Origin: Sphingomonas hankookensis
GTDB lineage: Bacteria; Pseudomonadota; Alphaproteobacteria; Sphingomonadales; Sphingomonadaceae
Length of the DNA: 64,000 nt
Reading direction: 5' to 3'
Assembly (NCBI RefSeq): GCF_001619955.1
Contig: NZ_LQQO01000008.1
Location: 62,001 to 126,000, forward strand
Shown here: positions 38,444-47,240 of the stretch, in pieces
Position numbering within the stretch: position 1 is the stretch's first letter
Layout: each line of letters opens with the position of its first letter
Notes under the pieces: generated by a model
Database searches by the model: none
Told to the model about the DNA's origin: nothing
What the model saw: the letters and a program-made list of their open reading frames with translations, nothing else
Position numbers and translations under genes: made by a program

Positions 38444-39970
38444 GTGCCCGCTCTCCTCGCCCTGCTCGCCGGCCTGACCTCGGCCCTTGGTTTCGCGCCG
38501 CTCCAATGGTGGCCGGTCACGCTCGCCGCGCTGGCGCTGTGGCTGTGGGTCGTCCATCAGGCGCCGACGCTGAAGGCGGCGCTGTGGCGCTCCTGGCTGT
38601 TCGGCGTCGCCCATTTCACCATCGGCAACAACTGGATCCAGCACGCCTTCGACTTCCAGGACCGGATGCCGCCGGCCCTCGGCTATGTCGCGGTCGTCGG
38701 CCTCGCGCTCTACCTCGCCATCTACCCGATGCTGGCGGGTGGCATCGCGTGGAAGCTGGGCCGGCGCAGCGGGCGCCCCGACCTCGCCTATGTCGCCATC
38801 GCCGCAGCGGCATGGATCGCGACCGAATATGCGCGCGCCATCGTCTTCACCGGCTATGCGTGGAACCCGATCGGCGTGATCTGGGTCCCGACCCCGCTGC
38901 GGGGGCTGGCGACGATCACCGGTACCTACACCCTGTCGGGCCTGACCGTGTTGCTCAGCGGTACGATCCTGCTCGCCCCGACACGCGTCCGACGTACCGG
39001 CGTGCTGGCGGTATTCGCGCTGCTGATGGGCTGGTTCCTGTGGCGGGGCGATACCCCCGCCCGGATCGCCGCCACCCCCGATGCCCCGCGCGTCCGCGTC
39101 GTCCAGCCGAACTTCCCGCAGGAAGCGGTCCGCAGCCCCGGCTACGACCAGCGCCTGCTCGAAAGGCAGATCGAGCTCTCCGGCACCCCCGGCCGCGCCC
39201 CGCGCCTGATCGTCTGGCCCGAAGGCACGGTGAACTATTATCTCGAGGACGGCTACCCGCCCGAATGGTATGACGCGCCGCCCGCGCTGCTGCGCGCGCG
39301 CATCGCCAGCATCCTCGGCCCCCGCGACGTCGCGCTGGTCGGCGGTACCGCACTGAACTTCGACCCGCGCAGCCAGCTGACCGGCGCGGGCAATTCGGTG
39401 TTCGCCCTCACCCCCGACACCCGCATCGCCGGCCGCTATGACAAGGCGCATCTGGTCCCCGGCGGCGAATACCTCCCGCTGCGATCGATCCTCCAGCCGC
39501 TCGGCCTGTCACGCCTCGTCATGGGCGACATCGACTTCGCCCCCGGCCCCGGCCCCGCCACCCTCACCCTGCCCGGCTTCGGCCAGGTCGGCATGCAGAT
39601 CTGCTACGAGATCATCTTTTCAGGCCAAGTCGTCGACCGCGCCCATCGTCCCGCCTTCCTGTTCAATCCGTCGAACGACGCCTGGTTCGGCACCTGGGGG
39701 CCGCCGCAGCACCTCGCCCAAGCCCGTCTCCGCGCGACCGAGGAAGGGCTGCCGATCCTGCGCGCCACCCCCACCGGCATCTCGGCGGTGATCGACGCCA
39801 GCGGTGCGCTGGTCGCGACCATCCCGGCGGGCCGCGCCGACGCGATCGAGGTGCCGCTGCCTGCCCCCCACGCCCCCACACTGTTCGCGCGGGTCGGCAA
39901 CTGGATGGCGCTGCTGGCGATAGTTTTGCTGTGCGGCCTTGCGATTGCCATCCGCCGCCGCGCGCGCTAG
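38444..39970 (+). CDS. lnt: Apolipoprotein N-acyltransferase
   Basis: Inner-membrane enzyme that adds the third acyl chain to lipoproteins, 508 aa. The N-terminal half has about seven hydrophobic helices and the C-terminal half a periplasmic nitrilase domain. The catalytic triad is visible: E260 (WPEGT), K334 (YDKAHLVP), C387 (QICYEIIF). Substrate-facing GNNWIQHAFDFQ and NPSNDAWFG motifs are typical. GTG at 38444 gives MPALLALLAG; an upstream TTG at 38408 would add 12 residues. It belongs to the conserved corC-lnt-metK order, here separated from corC by 2.9 kb. Confidence 0.95.
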   Translation: MPALLALLAGLTSALGFAPLQWWPVTLAALALWLWVVHQAPTLKAALWRSWLFGVAHFTIGNNWIQHAFDFQDRMPPALGYVAVVGLALYLAIYPMLAGGIAWKLGRRSGRPDLAYVAIAAAAWIATEYARAIVFTGYAWNPIGVIWVPTPLRGLATITGTYTLSGLTVLLSGTILLAPTRVRRTGVLAVFALLMGWFLWRGDTPARIAATPDAPRVRVVQPNFPQEAVRSPGYDQRLLERQIELSGTPGRAPRLIVWPEGTVNYYLEDGYPPEWYDAPPALLRARIASILGPRDVALVGGTALNFDPRSQLTGAGNSVFALTPDTRIAGRYDKAHLVPGGEYLPLRSILQPLGLSRLVMGDIDFAPGPGPATLTLPGFGQVGMQICYEIIFSGQVVDRAHRPAFLFNPSNDAWFGTWGPPQHLAQARLRATEEGLPILRATPTGISAVIDASGALVATIPAGRADAIEVPLPAPHAPTLFARVGNWMALLAIVLLCGLAIAIRRRAR

Positions 39971-39983
39971 GGCACCGACATAA

Positions 39984-40045
39984 GGAAAGCTTTATATGCG
40001 GCATGGCAACGGCCGCGTGCTTTCCCTCTAGCCTAGAGGAAGTCC
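39984..40045 (+). promoter_or_regulatory. metK leader with two hairpins covering the ribosome binding site
   Basis: Hairpin 1 is a bulged stem: GGAAAGC (39984-39990) pairs with GCTTTCC (40019-40025), and ATGCGGC (39996-40002) pairs with GCCGCGT (40012-40018), with loop ATGGCAACG and a five-base bulge. Hairpin 2 is CCTCTAG/CTAGAGG (40025-40039). The metK Shine-Dalgarno GAGGA (40036-40040) lies in the 3' arm of hairpin 2, five bases before the ATG. Such folding can repress translation; a SAM-responsive switch is possible. No known riboswitch consensus was matched. Confidence 0.5.
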
Positions 40046-41257
40046 ATGCGTTCCAATTATCTCTTCACCTCGGAATCGGTTTCCGAAGGCCATCCCGACA
40101 AGGTCGCGGACCAGATTTCCGATTCGATCGTCGACCTGTTCCTGTCGAAGGACCCCGAAGCGCGCATCGCCTGCGAAACGCTGACCACGACCCAGCTCGT
40201 CGTCCTCGCCGGTGAAATCCGCTGCAAGGGCGTGTTCGAAAACGACCAGTGGGCCGAGGGCGCCGAGGCCGAGATCGAACGCACCGTGCGCGAAACCGTG
40301 AAGAAGATCGGCTATGAACAGTCGGGCTTCCACTGGGAAACCTTCCGCTTCGAAAACAACCTGCATGCGCAGTCGGCGCATATCGCGCAGGGCGTCGACG
40401 CATCGGGGAACAAGGACGAAGGCGCCGGCGATCAGGGCATCATGTTCGGCTTCGCCTGCGACGAAACGCCGGACCTGATGCCGGCCACGCTCGACTACAG
40501 CCACAAGATCCTCGCCAAGATGGCCGCCGACCGCCATTCGGGCGCCGCGCCGTTCCTCGAACCCGATGCCAAGAGCCAGGTCACGCTGCGCTTCGAAAAC
40601 GGCAAGCCGGTCGCCGCGACCGCGATCGTCGTCTCGACCCAGCATGCCGCCGGCTACGACAATGGCGACAAGGAAGCCGAGCTGCACAATTACGTGAAGT
40701 CGGTCGTCGCCGACGTGCTGCCCGCCGACCTGCTGTCGGACGCGACCGAATACCACATCAACCCGACCGGCAGCTTCGAAATCGGCGGCCCGGACGGTGA
40801 TGCGGGCCTGACCGGCCGCAAGATCATCGTCGACACCTATGGCGGCGCCGCCCCGCACGGCGGCGGCGCGTTCAGCGGCAAGGACCCGACCAAGGTCGAC
40901 CGTTCGGCGGCCTACATCACCCGCTACCTCGCGAAGAACATCGTCGCCGCCGGCCTCGCCAAGCGCTGCACGATCCAGCTCGCCTATGCGATCGGCGTGT
41001 CGAAGCCGCTGTCGCTCTATGTCGACACGCACGGCACCGGCACCGTCGCCGACGACGCGATCGAAACCGCGATCGCCGGCATCGAGAAGCTGGGCGGCCT
41101 GACCCCGCGCGGCATCCGCACGCATCTCGGCCTCAACAAGCCGATCTATCGCCCGACCGCCGCTTACGGCCATTTCGGCCGCAAGCCCGAAGGCGACCTG
41201 TTCCCGTGGGAAAAAACCGATCTGGTCGACGACCTGAAGGCCGCGCTCGCCGCCTGA
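40046..41257 (+). CDS. metK: S-adenosylmethionine synthetase
   Basis: Cytoplasmic enzyme making SAM from methionine and ATP, 403 aa. Typical motifs are [15 protein letters not shown] (12-26), the central [12 protein letters not shown] (about 130-141), and the phosphate loop [19 protein letters not shown] (about 272-290). It begins ten bases after the end of hairpin 1's downstream partner. A strong terminator follows the stop. SAM made here is used by several methyltransferases in this window (rsmE, trmB, miaB). Confidence 0.98.
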   Translation: MRSNYLFTSESVSEGHPDKVADQISDSIVDLFLSKDPEARIACETLTTTQLVVLAGEIRCKGVFENDQWAEGAEAEIERTVRETVKKIGYEQSGFHWETFRFENNLHAQSAHIAQGVDASGNKDEGAGDQGIMFGFACDETPDLMPATLDYSHKILAKMAADRHSGAAPFLEPDAKSQVTLRFENGKPVAATAIVVSTQHAAGYDNGDKEAELHNYVKSVVADVLPADLLSDATEYHINPTGSFEIGGPDGDAGLTGRKIIVDTYGGAAPHGGGAFSGKDPTKVDRSAAYITRYLAKNIVAAGLAKRCTIQLAYAIGVSKPLSLYVDTHGTGTVADDAIETAIAGIEKLGGLTPRGIRTHLGLNKPIYRPTAAYGHFGRKPEGDLFPWEKTDLVDDLKAALAA

Positions 41258-41280
41258 TTTCCGGTCGACACCGTTCGAAA

Positions 41281-41320
41281 AAAGGGGGAGGTTCGCCGGC
41301 GACGGCGGGCCTCCCTTTTT
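41281..41320 (+). terminator. Rho-independent terminator of metK
   Basis: GGGAGGTTCGCCG and CGGCGGGCCTCCC form a 13-bp stem (two G-U pairs) with loop GCGA, followed by TTTTT and preceded by AAAAAA. It starts 24 bases after the metK stop. Confidence 0.88.
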
Positions 41321-41345
41321 CATGACCGCCGCATGGGAGGACAGG

Positions 41346-42167
41346 ATGCGAACCGCGACGGCACTCTTGGCGATGATCCTGGCCGCGCCGGCCGTGGCGC
41401 AGACCGCGCCCGCCCAAACCCTGTCGGCGGAGGAACGCGCGGCGCTGGACCGCACTACCGAACGCGGCCGCCTGCTCGCCGCCTATGATCGGGTCGCATG
41501 GCTCGGCACCGACGATGTGCAACGGCGCCTGCCCGACTGGCGGCAGAAGCTCGGCGGCTGGATCGTCGAGGGGCCGGCGACCGCACCGATCCTGACCTTC
41601 CACGACCGGTCGCAACCGCCCCGCGCGCTCTACACCGCGCGCCTGGTCGGCGGAAAGCTCGCCGATGCGAAGCTCGTCCCGGCCGACGCGGCGGCCCTGT
41701 CCCCGTCGCAGCTCAGCCTGATCGCCGCCCGCGACAGCGCGGCCAAGGCGATGGGCGCCGCCGCCCTGCGCCCCTGCGGCCCGGCCTTCAACACCGTGGT
41801 CGTTCCACCCGCCACCGCCAGCGACGTGACCGCAGTCTATTTCCTGTCCGCCCAGACCAAGGCCGACGACATGCCGATCGGCGGCCATTACCGCGTCGAT
41901 GTCGCGCCCGACGGCCGTGCCACCGCGCCCCATGCCTTCTCAAAGGGCTGCATGACGCTGCCCCCGCCCTCCGCGAAGCAGCGCGTCGTCGGCGGCGTCG
42001 TATCCACCCTCACCGGGCCGCTCCCCAACGAAGCGCACAGCTTCGTCGTGGAGGCGTATCAACGGCGGCTGTTCGTCATCACGCCGCTCAGCGGTAATCG
42101 CATGTTTGCGCTTAAGCCCGGCGCTCCGGCCGTGCTCATCCCCTCACCCGCCACCAAAGCAAGATGA
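41346..42167 (+). CDS. Secreted protein of unknown function
   Basis: Protein of 273 aa with a signal peptide (MRTATALLAMILAAPAVAQ). The mature part contains ERGRLLAAYDRVAWLGTDDVQ and GGWIVEGPATAPILTFHDRS, then a beta-rich C-terminal half with one pair of cysteines (PCGPAFN, KGCMTLPP) and a repeated Val/Ala pattern. ATG at 41346 has AGGACAGG just upstream. I do not recognise the family. It is not in an operon with metK, whose terminator lies between them. Confidence 0.7.
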   Translation: MRTATALLAMILAAPAVAQTAPAQTLSAEERAALDRTTERGRLLAAYDRVAWLGTDDVQRRLPDWRQKLGGWIVEGPATAPILTFHDRSQPPRALYTARLVGGKLADAKLVPADAAALSPSQLSLIAARDSAAKAMGAAALRPCGPAFNTVVVPPATASDVTAVYFLSAQTKADDMPIGGHYRVDVAPDGRATAPHAFSKGCMTLPPPSAKQRVVGGVVSTLTGPLPNEAHSFVVEAYQRRLFVITPLSGNRMFALKPGAPAVLIPSPATKAR

Positions 42168-42204
42168 GCACCGAAGCCCGCCGCCTAGTTCGCAACCACC
42201 TACC

Positions 42205-42239
42205 CGTCACCCCGGGCTTGACCCGGGGTCCCGCTTCTT
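42205..42239 (+). repeat. Family A 3'-end hairpin element, copy 7
   Basis: Starts 38 bases after the preceding stop, same strand, identical core to copy 1. Confidence 0.85.
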
Positions 42240-42376
42240 CATCCCCGGCCGGCGTACCGCGCGCACCCGCGCAAAAGCCGCCCCAGCGCCACAACCGCCT
42301 CGACATCCCACCCAAAAGTAGGAAAGGTTCGCCCACGACAGACGGCCCGACGAACGGCCGCCCAGGGGGGGATGAC

Positions 42377-43438
42377 ATGCGGATATGGATGGCTGCACTG
42401 GCAGCGGGGATGATTGTCGCGACACCGGTCGCCGCGCAGCAAAGCGGCACGGCGATCAACGCGAAGCCGGGCAAGCCCTATCGCTTCAAGCATAGCGGCA
42501 TCACGACCCCCGCCCAGCTGGACGGCATCGCCCGCGTCGGCGTCCGGCAATTCGGCGATCAGGAACTCGACGTCTTCGCCAAATACGAAAATGGCGAGGA
42601 CATGATTACCGTCTATGTCTATCGCTCGCTCACCGGCAGCGTGCCGGTGTGGTTCGACCGCGCCCGCGCCTCGGTCGAACAGCGCCGCGAATTGTTCGGC
42701 AACGTCGCGCCGGTCGTGCCCACCGCCTTCACGCCGCCGGGACAGTCGACCGTCAGCGGCCTGATGGCCGGCTGGACGTTGAACAAGCCGCCCTATCGCG
42801 GCACCGCGCTTGCCATCCTGCCGGTCGGCGAATGGCTGGTGAAGGTGCGCTACAGTTCCAGCAAGATGGACGGTGCGGCGGTCGCGGCGCGCATCCCGGC
42901 GATCCTCGACGCGCTCGCATGGCCGCGGACGATCCCCGCCGCGCCCGCCGCCGCACCCGTCGCGGCGTGCGCCACCCCGCTCGTCTTCGATGCCGCCGCA
43001 ACCACGGTGACCGATCCCAAGGCGATTCAATCCGCCGCGCTCACCGGCGGCCTGATCGCGGCGGCGGCGGACGGCAAGGGCACGCCGCCTGCCACGGCGC
43101 CGCTCTGGTGCCGCGATCCGGCCCCCGCCCCGTTCGGCGCGGCCTATCGCGAAAATGCCGAACCGGAGGGCTATCTGCTCGCGATCAGCGACAGCGGACG
43201 CGGCATCGCGGTCCAACCCGATGTGATCGCGCGCGAACTGGGACAGGCGGAGGGCAAGCAGGTCCGCCAATGGTCGGTCGCCGGCTACGAACCCGGATCG
43301 GTTGCGACCCACACGCCGATGACCGGCCTGCCTTCGCCCGAAACGCTGATCGGCGTGCTCGACCGGCCCGTCCTCGCCAGGACGACGACCTGGGGCAAGA
43401 AGCGCGACGTCGCGGTGAACCCCGACGTGTTCAAATAG
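42377..43438 (+). CDS. Secreted protein of unknown function
   Basis: Protein of 353 aa with signal peptide MRIWMAALAAGMIVATPVAA. The N-terminal half has FKHSGITTPAQLDGIARVGVRQFGDQELDVFAKYE (partial: RQFGDQELDVFAKYE) and an AITL-like VRYSSSKMDGAAVAARIPA segment; the C-terminal half is Ala-rich with a second beta region (RENAEPEGYLLAISDSGRGI). Two cysteines (VAACATPLVFDA, LWCRDPAP) may form a disulfide. GGGGGGATGAC before the ATG at 42377 may serve as ribosome binding site. No family recognised. Confidence 0.65.
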   Translation: MRIWMAALAAGMIVATPVAAQQSGTAINAKPGKPYRFKHSGITTPAQLDGIARVGVRQFGDQELDVFAKYENGEDMITVYVYRSLTGSVPVWFDRARASVEQRRELFGNVAPVVPTAFTPPGQSTVSGLMAGWTLNKPPYRGTALAILPVGEWLVKVRYSSSKMDGAAVAARIPAILDALAWPRTIPAAPAAAPVAACATPLVFDAAATTVTDPKAIQSAALTGGLIAAAADGKGTPPATAPLWCRDPAPAPFGAAYRENAEPEGYLLAISDSGRGIAVQPDVIARELGQAEGKQVRQWSVAGYEPGSVATHTPMTGLPSPETLIGVLDRPVLARTTTWGKKRDVAVNPDVFK

Positions 43439-43510
43439 GGCGAAGCGCTTTCCTACACCGGACGGCGCTGCCATGCTCGCCGATGCCCTTTGACATCGTC
43501 GGCTCCCCTA

Positions 43511-43543
43511 CGTCACCCCGGACTTGATCCGGGGTCCCGCTTC
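43511..43543 (+). repeat. Family A 3'-end hairpin element, copy 8
   Basis: Starts 73 bases after the preceding stop, the largest distance among the copies, and is followed by a partial second CGTCACCCCG. The 110 bases beyond it, up to the convergent PAP2 gene, are the most AT-rich stretch here (AAGAAAACAAAATATAGG) and have no gene. Confidence 0.8.
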
Positions 43544-43653
43544 TCGCGTCACCCCGCGAGCGAAGTGTCAACTTCGGCGCAGAAAGTTACGCCCAACCCA
43601 CTGTAAGAAAACAAAATATAGGCTGACAAAAATTCGACGCCCCGCAACCTTTG

Positions 43654-44238
43654 TCAACTTCCAGCCTCCGGCATCACCCTTGCGACGATCGCCTCCGCCG
43701 CCCAGCCGATGACCGCCCCGGCCACCACGTCGATCGGGAAATGCGTGCCTCGCGGCACCTGGATCGCGGCGATGGTTGCAGCGGCGGCATGGACCGGCAC
43801 CGCCGCCTGCGGATATTCCCGCGCCACCGCCCGCGCCACCGCGACCGCCCCGGCGGTATGGCCGGACGGAAAGGAATTGTGCGGGCCTTCGTCATGGTCG
43901 CCGGGCTTCGGCCGATGCGCCTCGCGACTGGCGAACAGCTTGGGTCGCGCCCGGTCGACATTATGCTTGATCGCCGATTTGGCCAGCGTCGCGAGCCCAT
44001 GCGCCATCAGCATCCGTATGCCCGTCCGCGTCAGCCGGGCGTCCTGCGCGATCAGCCCGGCGGCGATGGTGGACAGGTTGATCGCGACCATCGGCGGCTG
44101 GTCGGCCACCTCGCTCAGCGTGCCCGCGACCTTGACCACCGGATGATGCCGCAGCTCGGCGGCCACGCCATGGCCGAGGTCGATATCGGCATCGACCAGT
44201 TGCTTCGCCCCGCGCTTGGCTTTCTTCTTCTTGCCCAT
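43654..44238 (-). CDS. PAP2-family phosphatase
   Basis: Membrane-associated acid phosphatase-like protein, 194 aa. The three PAP2 motifs are in order: K-x6-RP as KHNVDRARP (about 91-99), PSGH in SFPSGHTAG, and the final R-x5-H-x3-D as PRGTHFPIDVVAG. The N-terminus is Lys-rich (MGKKKKAKRG) and three to four hydrophobic segments follow. The start at 44238 is preceded only by a weak purine stretch. Substrate, likely a lipid or polyprenyl phosphate, is unknown. Divergent from trmB. Confidence 0.88.
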   Translation of the reverse strand: MGKKKKAKRGAKQLVDADIDLGHGVAAELRHHPVVKVAGTLSEVADQPPMVAINLSTIAAGLIAQDARLTRTGIRMLMAHGLATLAKSAIKHNVDRARPKLFASREAHRPKPGDHDEGPHNSFPSGHTAGAVAVARAVAREYPQAAVPVHAAAATIAAIQVPRGTHFPIDVVAGAVIGWAAEAIVARVMPEAGS

Positions 44239-44308
44239 GGCCCTCCAACCCCCGGCCCGCGCGGAAGCTCCTTGTCGACACGCCGCCCGGGCGGGTAGGA
44301 GCGCCGCG

Positions 44309-44989
44309 ATGAACGATCCCACCACCATTCGCCGCCTCTATGGCCGTCGTCAGGGCCACAAGCTGCGCCAGGGCCAGGCCGCGCTGGTCGAGGAACTGCT
44401 GCCGCAGGTCTCCGTCCCCGATACCGGACCGCTCGATTCGCATGTGCTGTTCGGCGACGACCGCCCGGTCGAGGTGGAGATCGGCTTCGGCGCGGGCGAA
44501 CATCTCGCCGGACAGGCCGGTGCCCGCCCGCATCACGGCTTTGTCGGCTGCGAACCGTTCCTGAACGGAGTGGTCGGCGCGCTGAACCATATCCGCGACG
44601 ACGAACTCGCCAATGTCCGCCTGCACATGGGCGACGCGCTGGAGGTGATCGAACGCTTCCCGGATGGCAGCCTCGAGCGCGTCTATCTGCTCCACCCCGA
44701 TCCCTGGCCCAAGGCGCGCCATGCCAAGCGCCGCATGATGAACCATGGGCCCATGGACCTGATCGCACGCAAGCTGCGGCCGGGCGGCGAGTTCCGCCTC
44801 GGCACCGACGACCCGACCTATTGCCGCTGGGCGATGATGATCATGGACCAGCGCCGCGACTTCGTGTGGCAGGCACAAACCGCCGCCGACTTCCTGACCC
44901 GCCCCGCCGACTGGCCGGAAACCCGCTACGAACGCAAAGCCCGGCGGCAGGGCCACGAAGTCTGGTATTTCCGCTACGTCCGGGTCTGA
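44309..44989 (+). CDS. trmB: tRNA (guanine-N7-)-methyltransferase
   Basis: SAM-dependent enzyme modifying G46 in tRNA, 226 aa. EIGFGAGEHL (about 57-66) is the SAM-binding loop; RVYLLHPDPWPKARHAKRRMM contains the HPDPWPK motif with the catalytic Asp; PGGEFRLGTDDPTYCRWAM and the C-terminal ETRYERKARRQGHEVW are typical. ATG at 44309 gives MNDPTTIRRLYGRRQGHKLR, the usual start. It stands at the far end of the metK neighbourhood in alphaproteobacteria. Confidence 0.96.
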   Translation: MNDPTTIRRLYGRRQGHKLRQGQAALVEELLPQVSVPDTGPLDSHVLFGDDRPVEVEIGFGAGEHLAGQAGARPHHGFVGCEPFLNGVVGALNHIRDDELANVRLHMGDALEVIERFPDGSLERVYLLHPDPWPKARHAKRRMMNHGPMDLIARKLRPGGEFRLGTDDPTYCRWAMMIMDQRRDFVWQAQTAADFLTRPADWPETRYERKARRQGHEVWYFRYVRV

Positions 44990-44995
44990 CGCCGC

Positions 44996-45151
44996 TCAGG
45001 TCAGCGCCGACTTGCGCGGCGGGTCGTCTTCGGCGGGCGTGTGCGGTTGCTCGCGGTCCAGCGTGTCGCTCGGGCGGCGGGCGTCGCCGTCGCGCTGGTG
45101 ATCGACCGACAGGTTGGCATCGCCATCGGTCGGGGTCTTGGGATCGGGCAT
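44996..45151 (-). CDS. Small hydrophilic protein, 51 aa
   Basis: Short acidic protein, MPDPKTPTDGDANLSVDHQ followed by a charged, Pro/Asp/Arg-rich sequence, with no membrane segment and little hydrophobic content. The start at 45151 has a strong Shine-Dalgarno (GAGGAGAG) at the right distance, which supports translation. It is convergent with trmB and tandem with pncB on the same strand, 52 bases downstream of it. Probably intrinsically disordered; function unknown. Confidence 0.55.
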   Translation of the reverse strand: MPDPKTPTDGDANLSVDHQRDGDARRPSDTLDREQPHTPAEDDPPRKSALT

Positions 45152-45203
45152 CGTCGCTCTCCTCGTTCCCTCAATGCCCGGGACGCGCGGGACGTTCCCC
45201 CCG

Positions 45204-46508
45204 CTATACCGCGACGGGGCTCGCCACCCGGCCGCCCTCGCCAAAGATGCGGAGGTAACGGGCGATATCTGACGGATCGCCGGTCGCCTTGGCCGGATTG
45301 TCCGACAGCTTGACCGCCGGACGCCCATTGGCGCTGATGACCTTGCATACCAGCGAGATCGGCTCCAGCCCCTCGCCCCCCAACGGGTCGCAGCCGCGGA
45401 AATCGTTGGTGAGGTTGGTGCCCCAGCCGAAGCTCATGCGCACGCGTCCGTGAAAATGTTGATAGGTCTTCAGGATGCTGTCGACGTCCATCCCGTCGGA
45501 AAAGATCAGCAGCTTGGACCGGGGATCGACGCCCTGTTCCTGCCACCAGCGCAATATCTGTTCGCCCCCCTCGATCGGTGGCATGCTGTCGGGGCGGAAG
45601 CCGGTCCAGTCCGCCAGCCAGTGTGGCGCGTTGCGCAGGAACGCGGTCGTCCCGAACGCATCGGGCAAGGCGATCAGCAGGTTGCCGCCATAATGCCGTC
45701 GCCATTCCTCCAGCACACGGTAGGGCGCGGCGGCGATCCCCGCATCGTCGTCGGACAGCGCCGCCTCCACCATCGGCAGTTCGTGCGCATTGGTGCCGAT
45801 CGCCTCGACCCCCGCCTGCATCGCCAGCAGCACGTTGGAGGTGCCGACGAACCGGCTGCCCAGCCCCTCCTGCAACGCCTCGACGCACCAGCGCTGCCAC
45901 AGGAAGCCGTGGCGCCGGCGGGTGCCGAAGTCCGACAGGACCAGATCGGGCAGCGTGCGCAGCCGCTCGACCTTGTCCCACAATCGCGCCTTCGCCCGGG
46001 CATAGGTCACGTCCAGCGCGAACCGGCCATGGTCGCGCAGCGCCGCCCGCGCGCGGAGTTCGTTCAGGATGGCAAGCGCCGGAATCTCCCACAGCGACGT
46101 TTCGGCCCAGGGACCGTCGAAATGCAGTTCATACTGGCCATCGCGCACCGACAGCTCATAGTCGGGCAGCCGAAACCGGCTGAGCCAGTCGATGAAACCC
46201 GGCGCGAACATCCGCTCGACGCCGTAGAAGCTGTTACCCGCCAGCCAGATCAGTTCCTGCTTGGAAAAACCGACCGTACGGGCATGGTCCAGCTGCGCGC
46301 GGAGTTCGCCTTCGTCGATGACCTCGGCCAACCGCACCGACTTGCTGCGATTGATCACGGCAAAGGTCGCGCGGACGTCCGGATGCACCTCGCGGATCAT
46401 CTGCACCATCAGCAGCTTGTAGAAATCGGTGTCGAGCAGGCTGCGCACGACCGGGTCGAGCCGCCAGCCATGGTTCCATACCCGGGTCGCGATGTCGGTC
46501 ATTACCAT
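45204..46508 (-). CDS. pncB: Nicotinate phosphoribosyltransferase
   Basis: NAD salvage enzyme making nicotinate mononucleotide from nicotinate and PRPP, 434 aa. Family motifs are [15 protein letters not shown] (about 24-38), [14 protein letters not shown] [21 protein letters not shown] (about 191-200) and GTSNVLLAM. The C-terminal [10 protein letters not shown] and [13 protein letters not shown] are typical. ATG at 46508 has AAAAGG seven bases upstream; a second ATG at 46502 forms TAATG with the nrtR stop. It is co-transcribed with and downstream of nrtR. Confidence 0.95.
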   Translation of the reverse strand: MVMTDIATRVWNHGWRLDPVVRSLLDTDFYKLLMVQMIREVHPDVRATFAVINRSKSVRLAEVIDEGELRAQLDHARTVGFSKQELIWLAGNSFYGVERMFAPGFIDWLSRFRLPDYELSVRDGQYELHFDGPWAETSLWEIPALAILNELRARAALRDHGRFALDVTYARAKARLWDKVERLRTLPDLVLSDFGTRRRHGFLWQRWCVEALQEGLGSRFVGTSNVLLAMQAGVEAIGTNAHELPMVEAALSDDDAGIAAAPYRVLEEWRRHYGGNLLIALPDAFGTTAFLRNAPHWLADWTGFRPDSMPPIEGGEQILRWWQEQGVDPRSKLLIFSDGMDVDSILKTYQHFHGRVRMSFGWGTNLTNDFRGCDPLGGEGLEPISLVCKVISANGRPAVKLSDNPAKATGDPSDIARYLRIFGEGGRVASPVAV

Positions 46509-47185
46509 GGGGGGCCTTTTGGGATGTGGATATACAACTCGGCGGGGCGGAAGGCCCGTCCCGTTTCGAACGTTCCGGTCGGGTGGAGCACGCCGCGTTC
46601 CAGCATGCGGCGGCGGAAGGCGGGCTTGTTGAGGGGGCGGCCGAGCACCGCTTCGTGGACCGCCTGCAACTCGCGCAGAGTGAAGCGTTCGGGCAGCAGG
46701 GCAAAGGCGGCGTCGTCGATCGTGGCCCGCAACCGATCCAGCGTCAGCGCGACGATGCGATCATGGTCGAACGCCAGCCGCACGTCCCGCCGCCCCGCCG
46801 GATCGAGCGGCGCCCAGCATTGATCGTCGCGAAGCCGCACTGCCGCCATCCGCGCGGGATCGAGCAGGACACGGTAGGCGATGCTGATGATCCGCATCCG
46901 GGGATCGCGATCGACCGCGCCGAAGCAATGGACCTGTTCGGGCGAACCGCCGGACAAGCCGGCCTTGTCGTGCAGCACCCGCCCGGCCGCCGCCTCCAGC
47001 GATTCGTCGATGCCGACGAAACCCCCGGGAAGCGCCCAGTCGCCGGCGAAGGGCGGACGATCCCGCCGGGCCAGCAGGACGCCCAACGTGCCGTCGATCA
47101 TCCCGAGCGCAACGCAGTCGACCGCTACCGATGGCCGATCATAGTCCGCCGGATCATAGCGATCGAGGAACCCCGCGTCTTCCAT
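46502..47185 (-). CDS. nrtR: NrtR-type NUDIX transcriptional regulator of NAD metabolism
   Basis: Regulator of 227 aa, an N-terminal NUDIX domain (about 20-150) fused to a C-terminal winged-helix domain (about 155-227, with [21 protein letters not shown]). The Nudix box is degenerate: [20 protein letters not shown] lacks the catalytic Glu residues of the REUxEExGU consensus, as expected for a sensor domain that binds ADP-ribose or an NAD derivative. It should repress itself with pncB and the divergent gene. The start at 47185 is four bases from the operator. Confidence 0.92.
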   Translation of the reverse strand: MEDAGFLDRYDPADYDRPSVAVDCVALGMIDGTLGVLLARRDRPPFAGDWALPGGFVGIDESLEAAAGRVLHDKAGLSGGSPEQVHCFGAVDRDPRMRIISIAYRVLLDPARMAAVRLRDDQCWAPLDPAGRRDVRLAFDHDRIVALTLDRLRATIDDAAFALLPERFTLRELQAVHEAVLGRPLNKPAFRRRMLERGVLHPTGTFETGRAFRPAELYIHIPKGPPW

Positions 47186-47188
47186 CCG

Positions 47189-47221
47189 CTTTACATATAT
47201 CCGATTAGCGAATATGTAAAG
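47189..47221. promoter_or_regulatory. NrtR operator between divergent NAD genes
   Basis: Perfect palindrome with arms CTTTACATAT (47189-47198) and ATATGTAAAG (47212-47221) and a 13-base spacer. The arms resemble published NrtR sites in having a GTAAA core. It lies between nrtR-pncB and the nicotinamidase-like gene, covering both start regions, so one bound NrtR could repress both directions. Confidence 0.8.
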
Positions 47222-47240
47222 CGGCAGGAGGACCGTTCCG

